The notes below the pieces were generated by a model, which ran no database searches, was not told the DNA's origin, and was given only the letters and a program-made list of their open reading frames with translations. DNA of 54,610 nt from Neoconidiobolus thromboides FSU 785. Its lineage: Eukaryota > Entomophthoromycota > Entomophthoromycetes > Entomophthorales > Neoconidiobolaceae. Below are positions 23,392 through 34,786 of this stretch, piece after piece. Numbering within the stretch: position 1 is the stretch's first letter; the number at the start of each line of letters is the position of its first letter. The stretch spans positions 1 to 54,610 of the forward strand of contig MU626396.1 in NCBI GenBank assembly GCA_025603075.1. Reading direction: 5' to 3'. The translations under genes and the position numbers were made by a program.

Positions 23392-23773
23392 TTTTATACT
23401 ACCAAGCTTTTTAACTTCTTGGAAGGAACGACTACCAAATTTCATAAAAATTTCCAAAGATCATTTACTATAAATGAGCAAAGCATAGATCAAATAAATC
23501 GAGCAATGTTGTAAAGTAATACTTCAAGAGATTTACAATTATTTAACCTGTTTCAACAACAAGCAATCCCATTGAACGTAATGCCTGGAATTCCGGTTCT
23601 GTAAGAAAGGCTTGGTCCTATCTATAACTCACCCTAATCATCCCTTAAATGATAGACTGCCTATAAAAATATTAGAAGATTTAGATATGCCAGGATTCGG
23701 TTTAAATTTAATACAAGATGAGAGAATTGGCAAAACTAGTAAGAAGATCAAAGTAGAAAGACTACAACAATAA
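23392..23773 (+). pseudogene. broken spliced ORF, family not recognised
   Basis: One frame runs from about 23392 to 23600, then a typical 55-nt intron 23601-23655 (GTAAGA...GATAG) joins it in frame to 23656-23773. The product contains TINEQSIDQINRAML, then LQLFNLFQQQAIPLNVMPG, then ILEDLDMPGFGLNLIQDER and ends KVERLQQ. The single defect is an in-frame TAA at 23512-23514, after RAML. The pattern of a long open frame, a plausible intron and one stop suggests a recently broken gene, or an assembly error in a live one. No ATG or first exon was located. I do not recognise the family. Confidence 0.45.
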
Positions 23774-24053
23774 ATAATAACTGTAACCACAATCAAAGAC
23801 ACCTAAATCCAAATCTAAGGAAGCTAAATGAATACGACATCGGTGTTCCCTATAATTAAGATACCATGAAATAAAATTAATTGTTTTGATTGTCATATAA
23901 AACCAAAGTTTTAAAATTAATGTCTTTGTAATAAATTAATTGTTTCAAATAAAATCACAAAATTAATTTATTTTATTTATATATTGATATTTTTCAATGT
24001 GTTATTTTTAGTCATTTTATCTACATAATTTATTTACTTATTAGAACTAGAAA

Positions 24054-24151
24054 TGGGGATGTATTTTTGTATTTAATAATTTTACTAACAAATTTTCCGC
24101 TTAAATAGCATTTAAAAATGGAAAAAGTATGAAGCCAAAAAAACATTCCCA
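24054..24151 (+). mobile_element. MITE copy 4 (forward)
   Basis: 98-bp element with ends TGGGGATGT and CATTCCCA, flanked by A-runs. It ends 50 bp past the lipase stop codon, in that gene's 3' flank. Confidence 0.85.
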
Positions 24152-24201
24152 AATAGAGGACTATGAACTATCATAAATTCATTAAATTTATTTTATTCTA
24201 A

Positions 24202-25335
24202 TTAACATACACCACCTAATCTAATACCCCAAATATACAAGTGATCATTTACCGAAGGAGTATACCATTTCGAAGCAGAACAATTAGGATCTTCTAAATA
24301 ATAATCGCCACAATAGACATCTTTATTACCATTTACCCAGACCTCATGATGATGGTGATAATAATTAGATATCAGTTTAATTTGTGGAGGTAAATGAGGT
24401 ACAATATCGTTATTGTTGACAGCTCGGGTTAATGTGAATCTTTGTTGATTTAAATAACGTGCGAATTCTTTATCCCCAACCCTTGGTTCGCCATAAGTAA
24501 ACACTTCTAATTTATTATCATTTAAACCTAGCCTTTGTCTTAACATCAAAGAGCTCAATACGCCTATTGCTCCGCCTAAACTATGCCCAACAACAACTAA
24601 CTTATAATTTTTGTTTTTAATCAATAAACTTCTTAAGTCATTGACATACATAGGTAATAGCCTATCACTACATTGTTTAAATCCGCGATGTACTTTATAT
24701 TCTTTGTTATTAAATACAATTGGATCTTTAAAAAATTTAGCATCTTGTATAAAATTTCTTAATGTTGAAGTTCCACGGAAGCCTAAAATAATGGCTTTCT
24801 TATTTTTATCAATTCCTAGGTAAGCTTTGGTTTGTGTTGATTTGTCGAAATAAGTTCCTACATGCTGAACTGGGACTTCTTTACAATGAGAGCAGGACCA
24901 TGCCTTTAAATTTTCATCATTACAATAAGCAGCTCCAGCCAATCTAGCATAATATTTACTTGTTTGAATATCACTTGCTTTCAGCTGGGTTGGCATCTCA
25001 AACGCACGTGAGTCAGACATCTCCTGTGGCTCAAATTTGGTGTTATTTTTTAAATAGTTTAAATTTTCTATTAAATCTTTAAAGTAGTCGTCTACAACTG
25101 GCTTCTTGTTTGTATTGACATTCAAGCTGGCTCTACTGTCATTTGATGGTAATACGTTACCAACACTATTATCTGATGGTAGTAGACTCTTATTACTATT
25201 ATTTGATGGCAATACCTCACCATTGTTGATGGTAGTGGCAATATTACAGCGATTTACAGCTGCTTGATATTGTTGAACTAATGATATACCATAAAAGAAA
25301 GCAATAAAGGCCGCCTTATTGTAGCTTAAAAGCAT
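24202..25335 (-). CDS. secreted class 3 triacylglycerol lipase
   Basis: A single exon of 377 aa. An N-terminal hydrophobic segment (about 8-20, AAFIAFFYGISLV) acts as signal peptide. It is followed by three degenerate copies of a (V/L)LPS(N/D)(N/D)S repeat at 41-68, rich in Asn and Ser. The catalytic domain begins near residue 120. The nucleophile elbow is GHSLGG (250-255, Ser252). NNDIVPHLPP gives Asp310 and NDHLYIWGI gives His365, the triad order of Rhizomucor-type lipases. ILGFRGT is the lid/oxyanion region and EPRVGDKEFA is typical of lipase class 3. Cysteines at 138, 148, 151 and near the C terminus suit a secreted disulfide-bonded enzyme. It hydrolyses acylglycerols outside the cell. 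A TATAAAAA motif lies at 25402-25409. Confidence 0.93.
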   Translation of the reverse strand: MLLSYNKAAFIAFFYGISLVQQYQAAVNRCNIATTINNGEVLPSNNSNKSLLPSDNSVGNVLPSNDSRASLNVNTNKKPVVDDYFKDLIENLNYLKNNTKFEPQEMSDSRAFEMPTQLKASDIQTSKYYARLAGAAYCNDENLKAWSCSHCKEVPVQHVGTYFDKSTQTKAYLGIDKNKKAIILGFRGTSTLRNFIQDAKFFKDPIVFNNKEYKVHRGFKQCSDRLLPMYVNDLRSLLIKNKNYKLVVVGHSLGGAIGVLSSLMLRQRLGLNDNKLEVFTYGEPRVGDKEFARYLNQQRFTLTRAVNNNDIVPHLPPQIKLISNYYHHHHEVWVNGNKDVYCGDYYLEDPNCSASKWYTPSVNDHLYIWGIRLGGVC

Positions 25336-26323
25336 TTTTATATTATAAATTAATTAAATTAATATTAAAGGGTGTTTAATATAATCCCACATTTTGCGAG
25401 GTTTTTATACTTTTCAATGAGCAAGCATTTGTGATAGTTACAATATAATTTTATATTTATATGATCAGATTACTTAATAGAAGTAGGCTTAAAGAATAGT
25501 CAAATTGTTTATTATAGACACATCCAATAGGAATACACTTACCGCTCTTATTTTATTGAAATGTTCTTTATTTTAATTAAAGTATATTCTATAGCTTCGT
25601 CTTTCTTATAATATATTCCTACTTCTTAATCTTCAAATGCAGTTACTTAATTTATTAATTGAAAATTGCACTAATTTGAAGACAAAATGGAATATTTTCA
25701 TCATGGGAAAAAAAGTGGAATTCTTTATTTTTTATTAGAGAATACTCGGAAGTAGCGTGGTTTATTAATACCTTAAATTAAATTAGTGATGTGGAAATCA
25801 ATTATTATCCTCCTTTTTATTAGGAAGAAATATATTCATTTATCTCTATTTCAATCACTACTTTTTATCCACACTCTCTGTTTTTTTTTTATCTTCACCT
25901 TCTTGTTTATTTCAAATTTTAAAAATCCAATTTGCTATTTATGGTAACTATTTATATGCTAATTGATGATATAACACTTGTTAACATTAGTTAATTATAA
26001 ATATTATGTTTGATTCGAAATAACAATCCCTATTAAATACCTAAAATGTATCATACATAAATCCCTTTAACCCTAATGATAATTTTCAGTTTTAATTTAT
26101 TGATTAGTATCATAAGTTATCAAAAAAGTACATTTAATAAAATAATGTTATAAAAACATTATAAAAACACTATAAAAACATTAATAATAATATAAACAGA
26201 TAGTAGATGCAGAAAAAACAAAGTTACAAAATACAATTTCTTTAACTTTTTAATACATTTAATTCTAAAAAAAATAGCTAAATTATAAGATCTTATTTAT
26301 GACTCTTTCTTTCTAATAATATA
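25336..26323. other. intergenic, lipase upstream region
   Basis: It contains the lipase promoter region (TATAAAAA on the minus strand at 25402-25409, 67 nt before the ATG). No gene is visible in the rest. Confidence 0.5.
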
Positions 26324-26416
26324 TGGGGATACTTTTTGTCTTCACTTATATCTTTTAAGCACTACTTGGATGGAAAAATTGTTAATGAAATTCTTAAGCA
26401 TAAAAATATATCCCTA
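26324..26416 (-). mobile_element. MITE copy 5 (reverse)
   Basis: 93-bp element between TA dinucleotides with left end TGGGGATA; the right terminal repeat is eroded. It gives rise to a spurious short ORF on the plus strand. Confidence 0.8.
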
Positions 26417-27958
26417 TATACTAATTTATTATTATTAAATTTCAACATTTATAATAGAAAAAAGAATAATAAATGTGAATCAATTATCCTTTATTATGAA
26501 GCTTGTATTCTAAAAACGATAATGTTTTATACAATGAATATAAATACAATTTACATCAAACCTATTATATAACAGTTTTTAACAATATCACTTGTAATTT
26601 TATAAACTAAATAATTATAGTTTAAGTTACTTTAATTTTACTTAATTTAAAGGTTTGAGCTAATTTACTCATAAAAAAACAATATACTATTGAATATTAT
26701 AGACTTTAGGAAGATTAAAAACATTACCTTCATAAACAGTTATTGGCTGTATAATAGTTAATCACATAAGAAAAGCAAAAAATTAAATGACACCAACAAT
26801 ATGCAAAAGGAATATACATTTTAATCAAGGATCTCAAACACCTACTGTGGTTCCATACTATATGTGGTATATATATGCTGTTCTTATTCTCAATACAAAA
26901 ATCGGGTAAATATTTGATTTTGGGGATAAATATACTTTTAGTATTTTTTTAATAAATAAATCAGTAAATTTTTAATTACTTCCCTTTTTTCTTATTTTAA
27001 CCATATATGATGCTATCGCTGCTATGTTACTTTTATAGCTGCTTAGACCAATTTCAATTATATTAGTGAATAATGCTATTGATGTAATAATTTTATGATC
27101 CGTTTTATTGAATAACACTTTTTTACATTTATTAAAAATAGTTTAGTTAATCGCTATATTACCATGAATGTATACTGCCTCTTTGCTAGTATACTTTATT
27201 AGCTTATATAATCCTTTGGAACATTAGGAAAAGTTTGAAAGGTCATTAAAATCCAAGACATATTTGATAATATTTATTGCTATTTCAGTTGACAGTATGT
27301 AAAATGAGTATTTTGATTGAAAGTTTATAGCTTGTTGATTATTTATTGGTAAAATGATTTTGTATTCCTAAATTAAAATAAAAAGTTACGAAGAAACGGT
27401 TTTTTAAATTTATAGTCTTTATATATTGTTGGGTGAACCATATGATCTTTTATTAACAAAACTGGTTATTTCACTATCATTTTATATAGCAATAAATAAT
27501 ATAAAAAAGCTGTGCACTAAATTTAAAAAGGCAATGTATTAGTATTTTGATATTTTTATAATTTCCTTCAAAATAATATCAACAATAAAAAAATCAAACA
27601 GTAGCATTAATATGAATATTTATATTATAATAAATCTTATTTGATAAATATATTGAAAATGCTTAACAAAAACAATGATATTATCTAAAAGTGTTGCATA
27701 AATATCATCTTTTTTTATCTTTCATTTTTGATCCAAAGCATCTTATTAATTTGTTTCTTAAAGACATACCACCTCAAAAGCGCTATACCAAAGAAATTAA
27801 TAATAAAGTTATAAATAACTAACATGTATAAAAATATTGATACTTTTTTAATTGCTCCTTTGATTTAAATAATAATAAAATGTAAATTTTATAGTTTTTT
27901 TTTAAATTTTTTATTTAAATCTAACCTTCCTATTTTTTCATATGTTAAAACTGAATCC
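26417..27958. other. intergenic, nothing recognised
   Basis: More than 1.5 kb of AT-rich sequence without open frames, tRNAs or element copies. Confidence 0.5.
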
Positions 27959-28381
27959 TTAAAGCGAAACTTTGCTATCAACCTTGCCCGCTTTTACAGT
28001 GCTATTACCAGGGATAACTTTAATCATAGAAATATCATGATTAGGTAAATTTTCCACTACATTTTTCAACTCATTACTTGCATCTGATAAACTAACGATT
28101 CTTACTGAACTCATAACGTCATTAGCTTCATCCACAACGTCTCCAGCAGGTTTATTTAAATACCAAACATCTCCGCTGCAATCTGCATCAGCGTATATAT
28201 AAACCTTTTCCCAGGTCATAACTTCATCCCATGAAGTCATTTTGTCATTAAACCAAGCGGGAACATTAGTGCATCCTGGATTAAATACACTCCAAGACCA
28301 ACCAGATCTACCCCCATCTTGATAAAAGCAAAGAGATTTAACAGCAGTGACAAGCGCAATTAAAAAATAAAGGTAAAGCAT
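27959..28381 (-). CDS. secreted beta-gamma-crystallin-like protein A
   Basis: Single exon, 140 aa from the ATG at 28379-28381. The open frame extends 11 codons further upstream but has no ATG there, and the TATA box at 28417-28424 fits this start. Residues 1-16 (LYLYFLIALVTAVKS) are a signal peptide. The mature part opens CFYQDGGRSGW and holds two repeats of the crystallin type: an aromatic strand, a Gly, then NDKMTSW, and again IYADADCSGDVWYLN with ANDVMSSVRI. This resembles beta-gamma-crystallin and the related peptidase-inhibitor I36 proteins. The C-terminal ~40 residues are a variable tail. Role unknown; a secreted inhibitor or structural protein is inferred. Two decayed copies lie at 5218-5968 and a paralogue at 30877-31302. 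Confidence 0.85.
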   Translation of the reverse strand: MLYLYFLIALVTAVKSLCFYQDGGRSGWSWSVFNPGCTNVPAWFNDKMTSWDEVMTWEKVYIYADADCSGDVWYLNKPAGDVVDEANDVMSSVRIVSLSDASNELKNVVENLPNHDISMIKVIPGNSTVKAGKVDSKVSL

Positions 28382-28416
28382 TTTTTTTGTTGACCTTATT
28401 TTATAAAAATTCAAAC

Positions 28417-28424
28417 TATATATA
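28417..28424 (-). promoter_or_regulatory. TATA box of crystallin-like gene A
   Basis: TATATATA, 36 nt upstream of the ATG at 28381. Confidence 0.55.
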
Positions 28425-29008
28425 CTTTTCTATTGAGTAGAGTTTAAAGAATAATAAGCCACCAGAAGATAGCAAAATTCATATCAAATCATTATATTTG
28501 GCTAAATATTACACTAGAGCTATAAGTATTTTCTACCAGGAAGAATTTCAATAAAACCAGATTTTAGTCGAAGCGCACTATATTTAAACATTGTGCAGTT
28601 GATAAGATATATATTTTGTAGAATATGAAGTATACAAAGAAGTAATAAGCACAAAATTATATCCTGTGAACTTCAAACACATTACTAAAACTTGTTATTT
28701 TGGTTTGAAATTCCATCAGCTGTTTAAATCAAAGTTTTAATTTAATCCTTAATTCTAATATTTCAAAAAGTAGTGATTCAAGATATTTTATTAAACTCAC
28801 TATATTTAAAACGATAACGTTACCATTACTGTTTTTTATTTGATTTTAAGAATAGAGCTTTTAAATTAGCTAATACGATTTATATTTTGTATTATGATAT
28901 TAGGTATATAAATAATTTAAAAAATTACAAAAATATTTGTAAAAAAGAATTCACATTGTAAACAATATTTAGTTTGAGGTAAAAACAGACTCTATAATAG
29001 AGTCATTA
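28425..29008. other. intergenic, nothing recognised
   Basis: Upstream sequence of crystallin-like gene A; no other feature. Confidence 0.5.
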
Positions 29009-29082
29009 TGTTTCCGTCCAGATTCGAACTGGAGACCTTCTGTGTGTTAGACAGATGTGATAACCAACTACACCACGGAAAC
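29009..29082 (-). tRNA. tRNA-Val (anticodon AAC)
   Basis: Minus-strand copy with exactly the same tRNA sequence as 7053-7126, discriminator A included. An A-run at its left end provides the terminator. The flanks outside the tRNA are unrelated. Confidence 0.97.
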
Positions 29083-29176
29083 TCAAGCTTCTTAATTTGA
29101 CTGTAAATATAATAATAATTACTTTTATTTTGCGTTTTATTTGGCTGGAAAGAACCAGCTTTTTATGAGTCAATAT

Positions 29177-29275
29177 TAGAGATGCTTTTTTTAGCTTTAT
29201 CGTCTCTTCCATCTTTTGAGCACTATTTGAATGGAAAAATTATTGGCAAAATTCTTACATGAAAACATATCCCTA
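29177..29275 (-). mobile_element. MITE copy 6 (reverse, eroded)
   Basis: About 99 bp, left end TAGAGATG and right end ATCCCTA, with the internal sequence retained (CACTATTTGAATGGAAAA). Both terminal repeats carry substitutions, so it is among the older copies. Confidence 0.75.
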
Positions 29276-30876
29276 TATGTAGATAAAATAAATTTAAGCT
29301 TGATATGACCCAAAACAAGCTGGTGGAATAATTAGAAGACCTACAACAGAATTCTTATATCCTCATGTTTGAAGTAGTATTAGAGATTTTCCAAAAAGCT
29401 AAATCCTGTATGTAAGTTTACATATATGATTTATAAGAATAAATGTGTTCCTATTTAAAATTTACCTCTTTAGAAAATGTGGCACCTGATTTTGGCGTTT
29501 TTATTCAATCACTTTAGTTGTGTTTATAAAGCGTTTAAGACAGTATAATATTAAAAAATGCATTAAAAGTTAAACCATTATACAGCATATCTAATTCAAC
29601 CCAAGCCATTGCTTTAGTCAATAATTGCTATTGACAACTTCAAAAACTTGAGACTCAATAATAACTACACCCATTCATAAAAACATAATTAAAGAATATT
29701 TTCATTTATTTATTTATAGATTTATAAAGTAGGGTTATAAATAAGATTATATATGCTGTTCTATTATCTACGATTATGAGCAGCTATATCCTACAAAATG
29801 AACACCCACAGAAAGAAGACAAAGGATTGAATATCATAAATCAAAGTCACTGTGATAAGATCAAACTATATAAATACAAATTATATATATTCATAATTCA
29901 GATGACTTTAATGTACAACTTTTACGTTAAATATATACATTAAGCTAATAATTGGTTTTGAAGCAAGGAATTTTATCGTTTTTTGTTGGGGAATATACTA
30001 CAGTTTTTTTGTTTCTCCTATGTTAACTATATATAACTGTTTTGTCTATACTGTCTTTGTTACTAGTAAAATTAACATCAGATAGGCTAGTAGGTATTTC
30101 TACTGATAAAGAGCATTATGATCCTTTTTTTAAACGTTACTTTTTTATAATACTGATTATTTTTGAACTAACTGTTATGTTGCTGTATACATTTGTCACT
30201 TAGTTATTGGGGCACTTTGTTATTCTAACTCTCTGAAATATCAAGAAAGATTTAAATTGTAATTAAAGCTGGAGATACACTCAACAGTTTTGTCGCTAAT
30301 CGAGCGAATCACTTATATAATCAAGACCTAAGTGATGGATTTATACCTTGCCCAACTCCCATCGTCAAATTTAGTAAATTTTATATCTTCCGAATTAAAT
30401 TGAAAGGGGAAAAAGAAAGGCTCTATAGTTTTTATAGCTTTTACAACTTCCTCAAAGCACCATCTTAACAGCAATTAGATATTTTTAGTGATAACGACTA
30501 AACTCAAACCAAAAATAGTAATATCAATAAAAGCTCTTTGGTAAATAAGTAAACACTATTGAATTGAAAACATTTAATAAATTAATTATTATCTTTAATG
30601 CTGGCTGACTAGACATACCTCCCTCTACTTACCTTTTTGATTATCAGTACAAAGTGAATTATTTATTCCTCTGCTACACATATATAACACCAAAAGGAAG
30701 TATATGAACGAAGTTCTTTCAGATGGCATTAATAAAAAAACTATATATATCCACTACTACTTTTTTTACTTATAAGTTTTATTTAGATAATCAAAGATAA
30801 TACTTCAAATTGATATTTTTTTATGAATTTATTTTAAATTTCCCAATTTACTTTTTCACAAATCAAACCTCCAACC
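29276..30876. other. intergenic, nothing recognised
   Basis: 1.6 kb of AT-rich sequence. All frames are closed and no structural RNA was seen. Confidence 0.5.
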
Positions 30877-31302
30877 TTAAAGTGGAACTTTACTACTACT
30901 ACCGTTCGTCTTTATATTAGTACTATTAGAAGTATTGGTTGTCATAGAAACATTATGATTAGCTGGATTGCTTTCTACATCTCCTACTTCAGCAAGCCTT
31001 GGCCTACCTTGAATAATCTTCAAAGAAGTCATTCTATCATTGAGTTCGTTTGGAACATTTCCTTGGGATGTTGGTATAAGCATTTTGTCCCCTTGGCAAT
31101 CGGCATCAGCATATATTACTGATGTATAAGCCTCTACATAAGCAAGGCCCCATGAAGTCATTTCATCATTAAACCAATCAGGTACATTGTAGCATCCTTT
31201 ATTAGATTGACACCACCTTTCACCTTGTTGATCTGCATCTACATAAAAGCAAACAGACTTAACAGTAGCAATAGCTAAAAATAAAAAATAAAAATAAAAC
31301 AT
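30877..31302 (-). CDS. secreted beta-gamma-crystallin-like protein B
   Basis: Single exon, 141 aa from the ATG at 31300-31302. An earlier in-frame ATG at 31341 lies within 1 nt of the TATA box, so the downstream ATG, which also matches the paralogue, is preferred. A signal peptide (FYFYFLFLAIATVKS) is followed by CFYVDADQQGERW, then NVPDWFNDEMTSW, then VIYADADCQGD and NELNDRMTSLKI, i.e. two crystallin-type repeats. The tail (last ~45 residues) is Asn/Ser/Thr-rich with several N-glycosylation sequons. It is a paralogue of 27959-28381 with the same strand and promoter arrangement. Function unknown; secretion is likely. Confidence 0.85.
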   Translation of the reverse strand: MFYFYFLFLAIATVKSVCFYVDADQQGERWCQSNKGCYNVPDWFNDEMTSWGLAYVEAYTSVIYADADCQGDKMLIPTSQGNVPNELNDRMTSLKIIQGRPRLAEVGDVESNPANHNVSMTTNTSNSTNIKTNGSSSKVPL

Positions 31303-31340
31303 AGCTTTTTTGTTAAAAACAAATTCATACAAATGCAACA

Positions 31341-31348
31341 TTTATATA
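31341..31348 (-). promoter_or_regulatory. TATA box of crystallin-like gene B
   Basis: TATATAAA on the minus strand, 39 nt upstream of the chosen ATG. Confidence 0.55.
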
Positions 31349-32490
31349 CTTCTTTTGAGTAGGGTTTTAAAAAATAATAAGCCATCAACAAGAATAAATG
31401 ATTTAATGAGGCTATGATGGTTGATTAAATAGTAATAAGTCTATAACAGTACATTATTATAAATAAGCAAAGAGAGTTTTCTAAATTAGGTAGAGGTATT
31501 TTAAAATAGATCACATTGTACTCAACAAACATGAAGTTTTACTGCTAATGAATTATAAAAAGAAGTATAGAACCATAGAACTAAAGCTTGTGGACATCAA
31601 ATGCGTAAATTATACTTATAATTATAATTTATGATTTTTTCTGAGAAACTATTTATAATTTAAACTCAACTACTAAATTTAAAATTTGTTTATGAAATGC
31701 TCTACATTAAAATTTTATATGGTCAAAGCCTAATATGAATGTTTCTCTGTTATAAATAGATCAGAATTGATATTATATGTAAACTTATAATGAACCTCAG
31801 CTTTGTATGATTTAAAACCAGTTGATAGAATGATTATAAATGTTATAATAACATTCTAATATGATATTTATTTAAAGAAGTATTACAGGTTTTTTATAAA
31901 AATTTGAAATTGATTTTTTTGGATGTATAATTTACTAAAAAGTGTTCTGTTCCAGTTCAAATTTATTACTGCGAGAATATGATATTGGACTTCAGAACTT
32001 TATTTAATTATTTTAGCATAACTCTTAATTTCAAATGCTTTCATTTGGGTTGTTGAAAGCTTTTGATATTAAAGATAAGTTTACATATAATTTACTTTTA
32101 TCCATATAAAAGTCATTAGTTTATAACATATGTATTATTCCCGTTTTATAAGTTCAAAAAATTATAACAGTTATTAATAAAAATAAAAGTGATCCATTGA
32201 ATAGAAACTATAGCTTGATTTATTATTTTTACTATTATAAACCGTTGGATTCTATATACTGATTATGATAATTAGAATTTGAAGAAACAAATGTCATAAA
32301 ATGTATAACAATTTTAGATAATCCAGTTTATCTTAAATAATCCACACATTTCATAGGGGTTTTGTTGAATCTATACTATTTTTAGCCTCAATACGGACAT
32401 TGATTTAATACTCGATTTTAGAAGAAAACTTTAGATGAATTTATTTTAAAGAATGAATCAGTGCTTTTGCCACTTTTTTTATTGTATCCC
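31349..32490. other. intergenic, nothing recognised
   Basis: AT-rich, no coding signal. Confidence 0.5.
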
Positions 32491-32690
32491 TTATTTTAAA
32501 TGGCTCATATAACACAAGTCTAAATGAGTCGACCTTTTAATCCTTAAATCAATTCGACTAATATTGGCAGGTACTATTATGTTTGTACTGATTCGATAAC
32601 TTATTACATTAAATGACATCTCTTTGCTTTTATCTATGGTCTTTAAATTAATATCTATGTCGTCATATATGTCCAAAACTTCATCACTTA
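32491..32690 (-). pseudogene. possible F-box/LRR-type remnant
   Basis: A minus-strand frame of about 65 codons without a proper start reads EVLDIYDDIDINLKTIDK, then ISRIDLRIKRSTHLDLCYM, then ends SHLK. The alternation of hydrophobic residues (IDLRI...LDLCY) is leucine-rich-repeat-like. Just upstream the frame contains FEEMYRLFT, which resembles the EEMLIRFSRFL part of the decayed ORF at 51703-52806. It is too short to assign. Confidence 0.25.
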
Positions 32691-32989
32691 CCTATGTGAA
32701 TAATCTATACATCTCTTCAAAACGTTAAAGTGAGTTTAAACAACTACCAAAAATGTATATGCTTATAATAATTCTTGTTATTTTAACTATTAAATAGTGA
32801 TACTAACATTTTGATGTTGAATTTGTAACTTTTTCAACATTGATATCATTAATATAATGCTTCTATAGTGATGTACGTTAGGGAAATTATTTGGTGATTT
32901 GTTTTAATCAAGAAAGAATAGCAATGGTAAAAAGAAAATGTATATAATTAGACGATGTTGTGATTGAAAATGGTTTTTTCAAGGACATA

Positions 32990-33089
32990 CGAGGATGTTC
33001 TTTTTGATTCCATTACTTTTTCTATTTTCTAAGTACTATTTGAGCGGAAAGTTTGTTAGTAAAATTCTTAAACAAAAAATACATTCCCA
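32990..33089 (-). mobile_element. MITE copy 7 (reverse)
   Basis: 100-bp element with TA on both sides, ends CGAGGATGT and CATTCCCA. A spurious short ORF is read through it. Confidence 0.85.
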
Positions 33090-33480
33090 TACTTTGATAA
33101 TGCTAAAGTTGATGCTAAATATCCCAAATACACTAAATAAAGTATCACTAATATTATCATTTAAAGCAATTCTATTCTGTCCACCATAGCCTTTGTTGAT
33201 ATAGCTACAAAAGTGACAACTTTTTTCAATACTGTATTAAAAAACAAATGCCAAAAAATAACCAAAAGACTTATTCAGATTTTAGTGCGCAGTTTTGTTG
33301 TTTATTTGTTATTTCATATAGGGATAAAACAAATATTCTTTTTCTATAAAAAACCATATGGGTTTTTAAATAGTGCATAAAAACTATGAGTATGAAAAAA
33401 TTAACATTTCGTAACTTATAACTTAAACTGAGAATAGATTCAGTAGTGAGTGCTAAACAAGCTACAGCCCATTGCCTAAA

Positions 33481-33939
33481 CGTTTAATCTACAGGTTACT
33501 AGATGATATAGTAATAGACATTATAAAATATACACCCAGCTTTGATGAATTTTAGACTTATTCAATACTTTAGAGAACTGTGAAGGTTATGAAATACATC
33601 AATAGAGAAGTGGTACATATCCTTAGTAGTATATCAGACAATTCGTCTATTATCAATAAAGTTAAGACAGTGTTTGATAAAACAGATCATAGGATTATTT
33701 CATTTATTAAATTATTCATCAATGCTATTCAGATAAATTTAAATAGCTATAAAATAGATACAATCACATTTGTACTAAACAGAATGATTAGAATGGGAAA
33801 CAAAAAACAAATAAATAAAAGATTAGTCAGATACCTGCTGAGAAGAATTGATGCAACTATGTTTTTGTCTAAACCCAAGTACTCACCCAATGTGTGTATC
33901 AAAAATAAAAGTGATTTAGATTTAAAAAGAACGATGTAG
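33481..33939 (+). pseudogene. decayed F-box-like ORF
   Basis: One plus-strand frame runs from 33481 to the stop at 33937-33939. It reads RLIYRLLDDIVIDIIKYTP, SFDEF*, TYSIL*, then RTVKVMKYINREVVHILSS and continues open for 119 codons. The first ~50 residues have the spacing of an F-box (hydrophobic helix, short loop, then conserved position before a second helix). Two TAG stops at 33553-33555 and 33571-33573 interrupt it, and the frame is closed by TAA just upstream. No intron rescues the stops convincingly. F-box assignment is tentative. Confidence 0.35.
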
Positions 33940-34687
33940 AAGCATATATCTGTAGAACATTTAGTCAAAATTGATAAATATAGTCCTCACATATGTAACT
34001 TATACTCCATACATTTTCACCATCCTTATTATCAAAATCATTTTGTACCAAATGGCTGTTGATGATGGAAAGAATGTCAAACCAGGTCTGTTTCTTATAC
34101 AAAGGTCTAGCTCGTTATTTCTATCAAAAAAATTAAGCTTGTGATTTATTTACCATTTATTTAATACAATGCATTTATAATCAAATGATAACTTTGTGAA
34201 TTTAAAAAGTATAATAATGATAAATTATAAAATAACAGTTTCAATGTCAAATAAGTCTATATAAAATCTGATGCATAATAATGCTTTTTAGTAATCAACG
34301 TTAAAATATTTTCTATAAAATTGATAAAGTCAAGAGCAACATTGGAATAATTGTACAATAAAGCTATGAAATTAAAACTCACTGTTTTTATTTAGAAAAT
34401 TTAGCCTCTAGAGTAACTATCTGCTAAATATTAAAGTGGTGTATGAAATTCTTGACTAATTAGCAAGGTAGAAATGGAGATGTCAAAAGCTATATTTTTA
34501 TAAAAATTAAAAGTGTTAAATGAGAACAAATTTATTTTAGCAATTATACAAAATTGCAAACGTGATAATTTTCTCAACTTTTTACAGAATTCTGTAATAT
34601 TTCTCTAAATACGTAACATGCAAGGACATTCTTGTAAATTTTCTAATTGTTCATCCAACTTATGCCCAACACATTAATCCAAGCCTA
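33940..34687. other. intergenic, nothing recognised
   Basis: AT-rich stretch without coding signal up to the next element copy. Confidence 0.5.
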
Positions 34688-34786
34688 TGGGGATATATTC
34701 TTTTTTTAAGAATTTCGCTAATAATTTTCCCGCCAAAATAGTGCTTAAAAGATGGAAAAAATGATGAAGCCAAAAAAACATCCCCA
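34688..34786 (+). mobile_element. MITE copy 8 (forward)
   Basis: 99-bp copy, TA flanks on both sides, near-perfect ends TGGGGATA and CATCCCCA. The start codon of the putative gene at 34752 lies inside it. Confidence 0.88.

Noticed and set aside
26336-26572. Short plus-strand ORF starting in MITE copy 5
   Set aside because: Its N-terminal part is the translated element (HYLDGKIVNEILKHKN-like), a phrase that recurs in other reverse copies at 32995 and 51481. It is a by-product of the repeat.
32995-33189. Short plus-strand ORF starting in MITE copy 7
   Set aside because: Same repeat-derived phrase (YYLSGKFVSKILKQK-like); no continuation into a protein-like segment.
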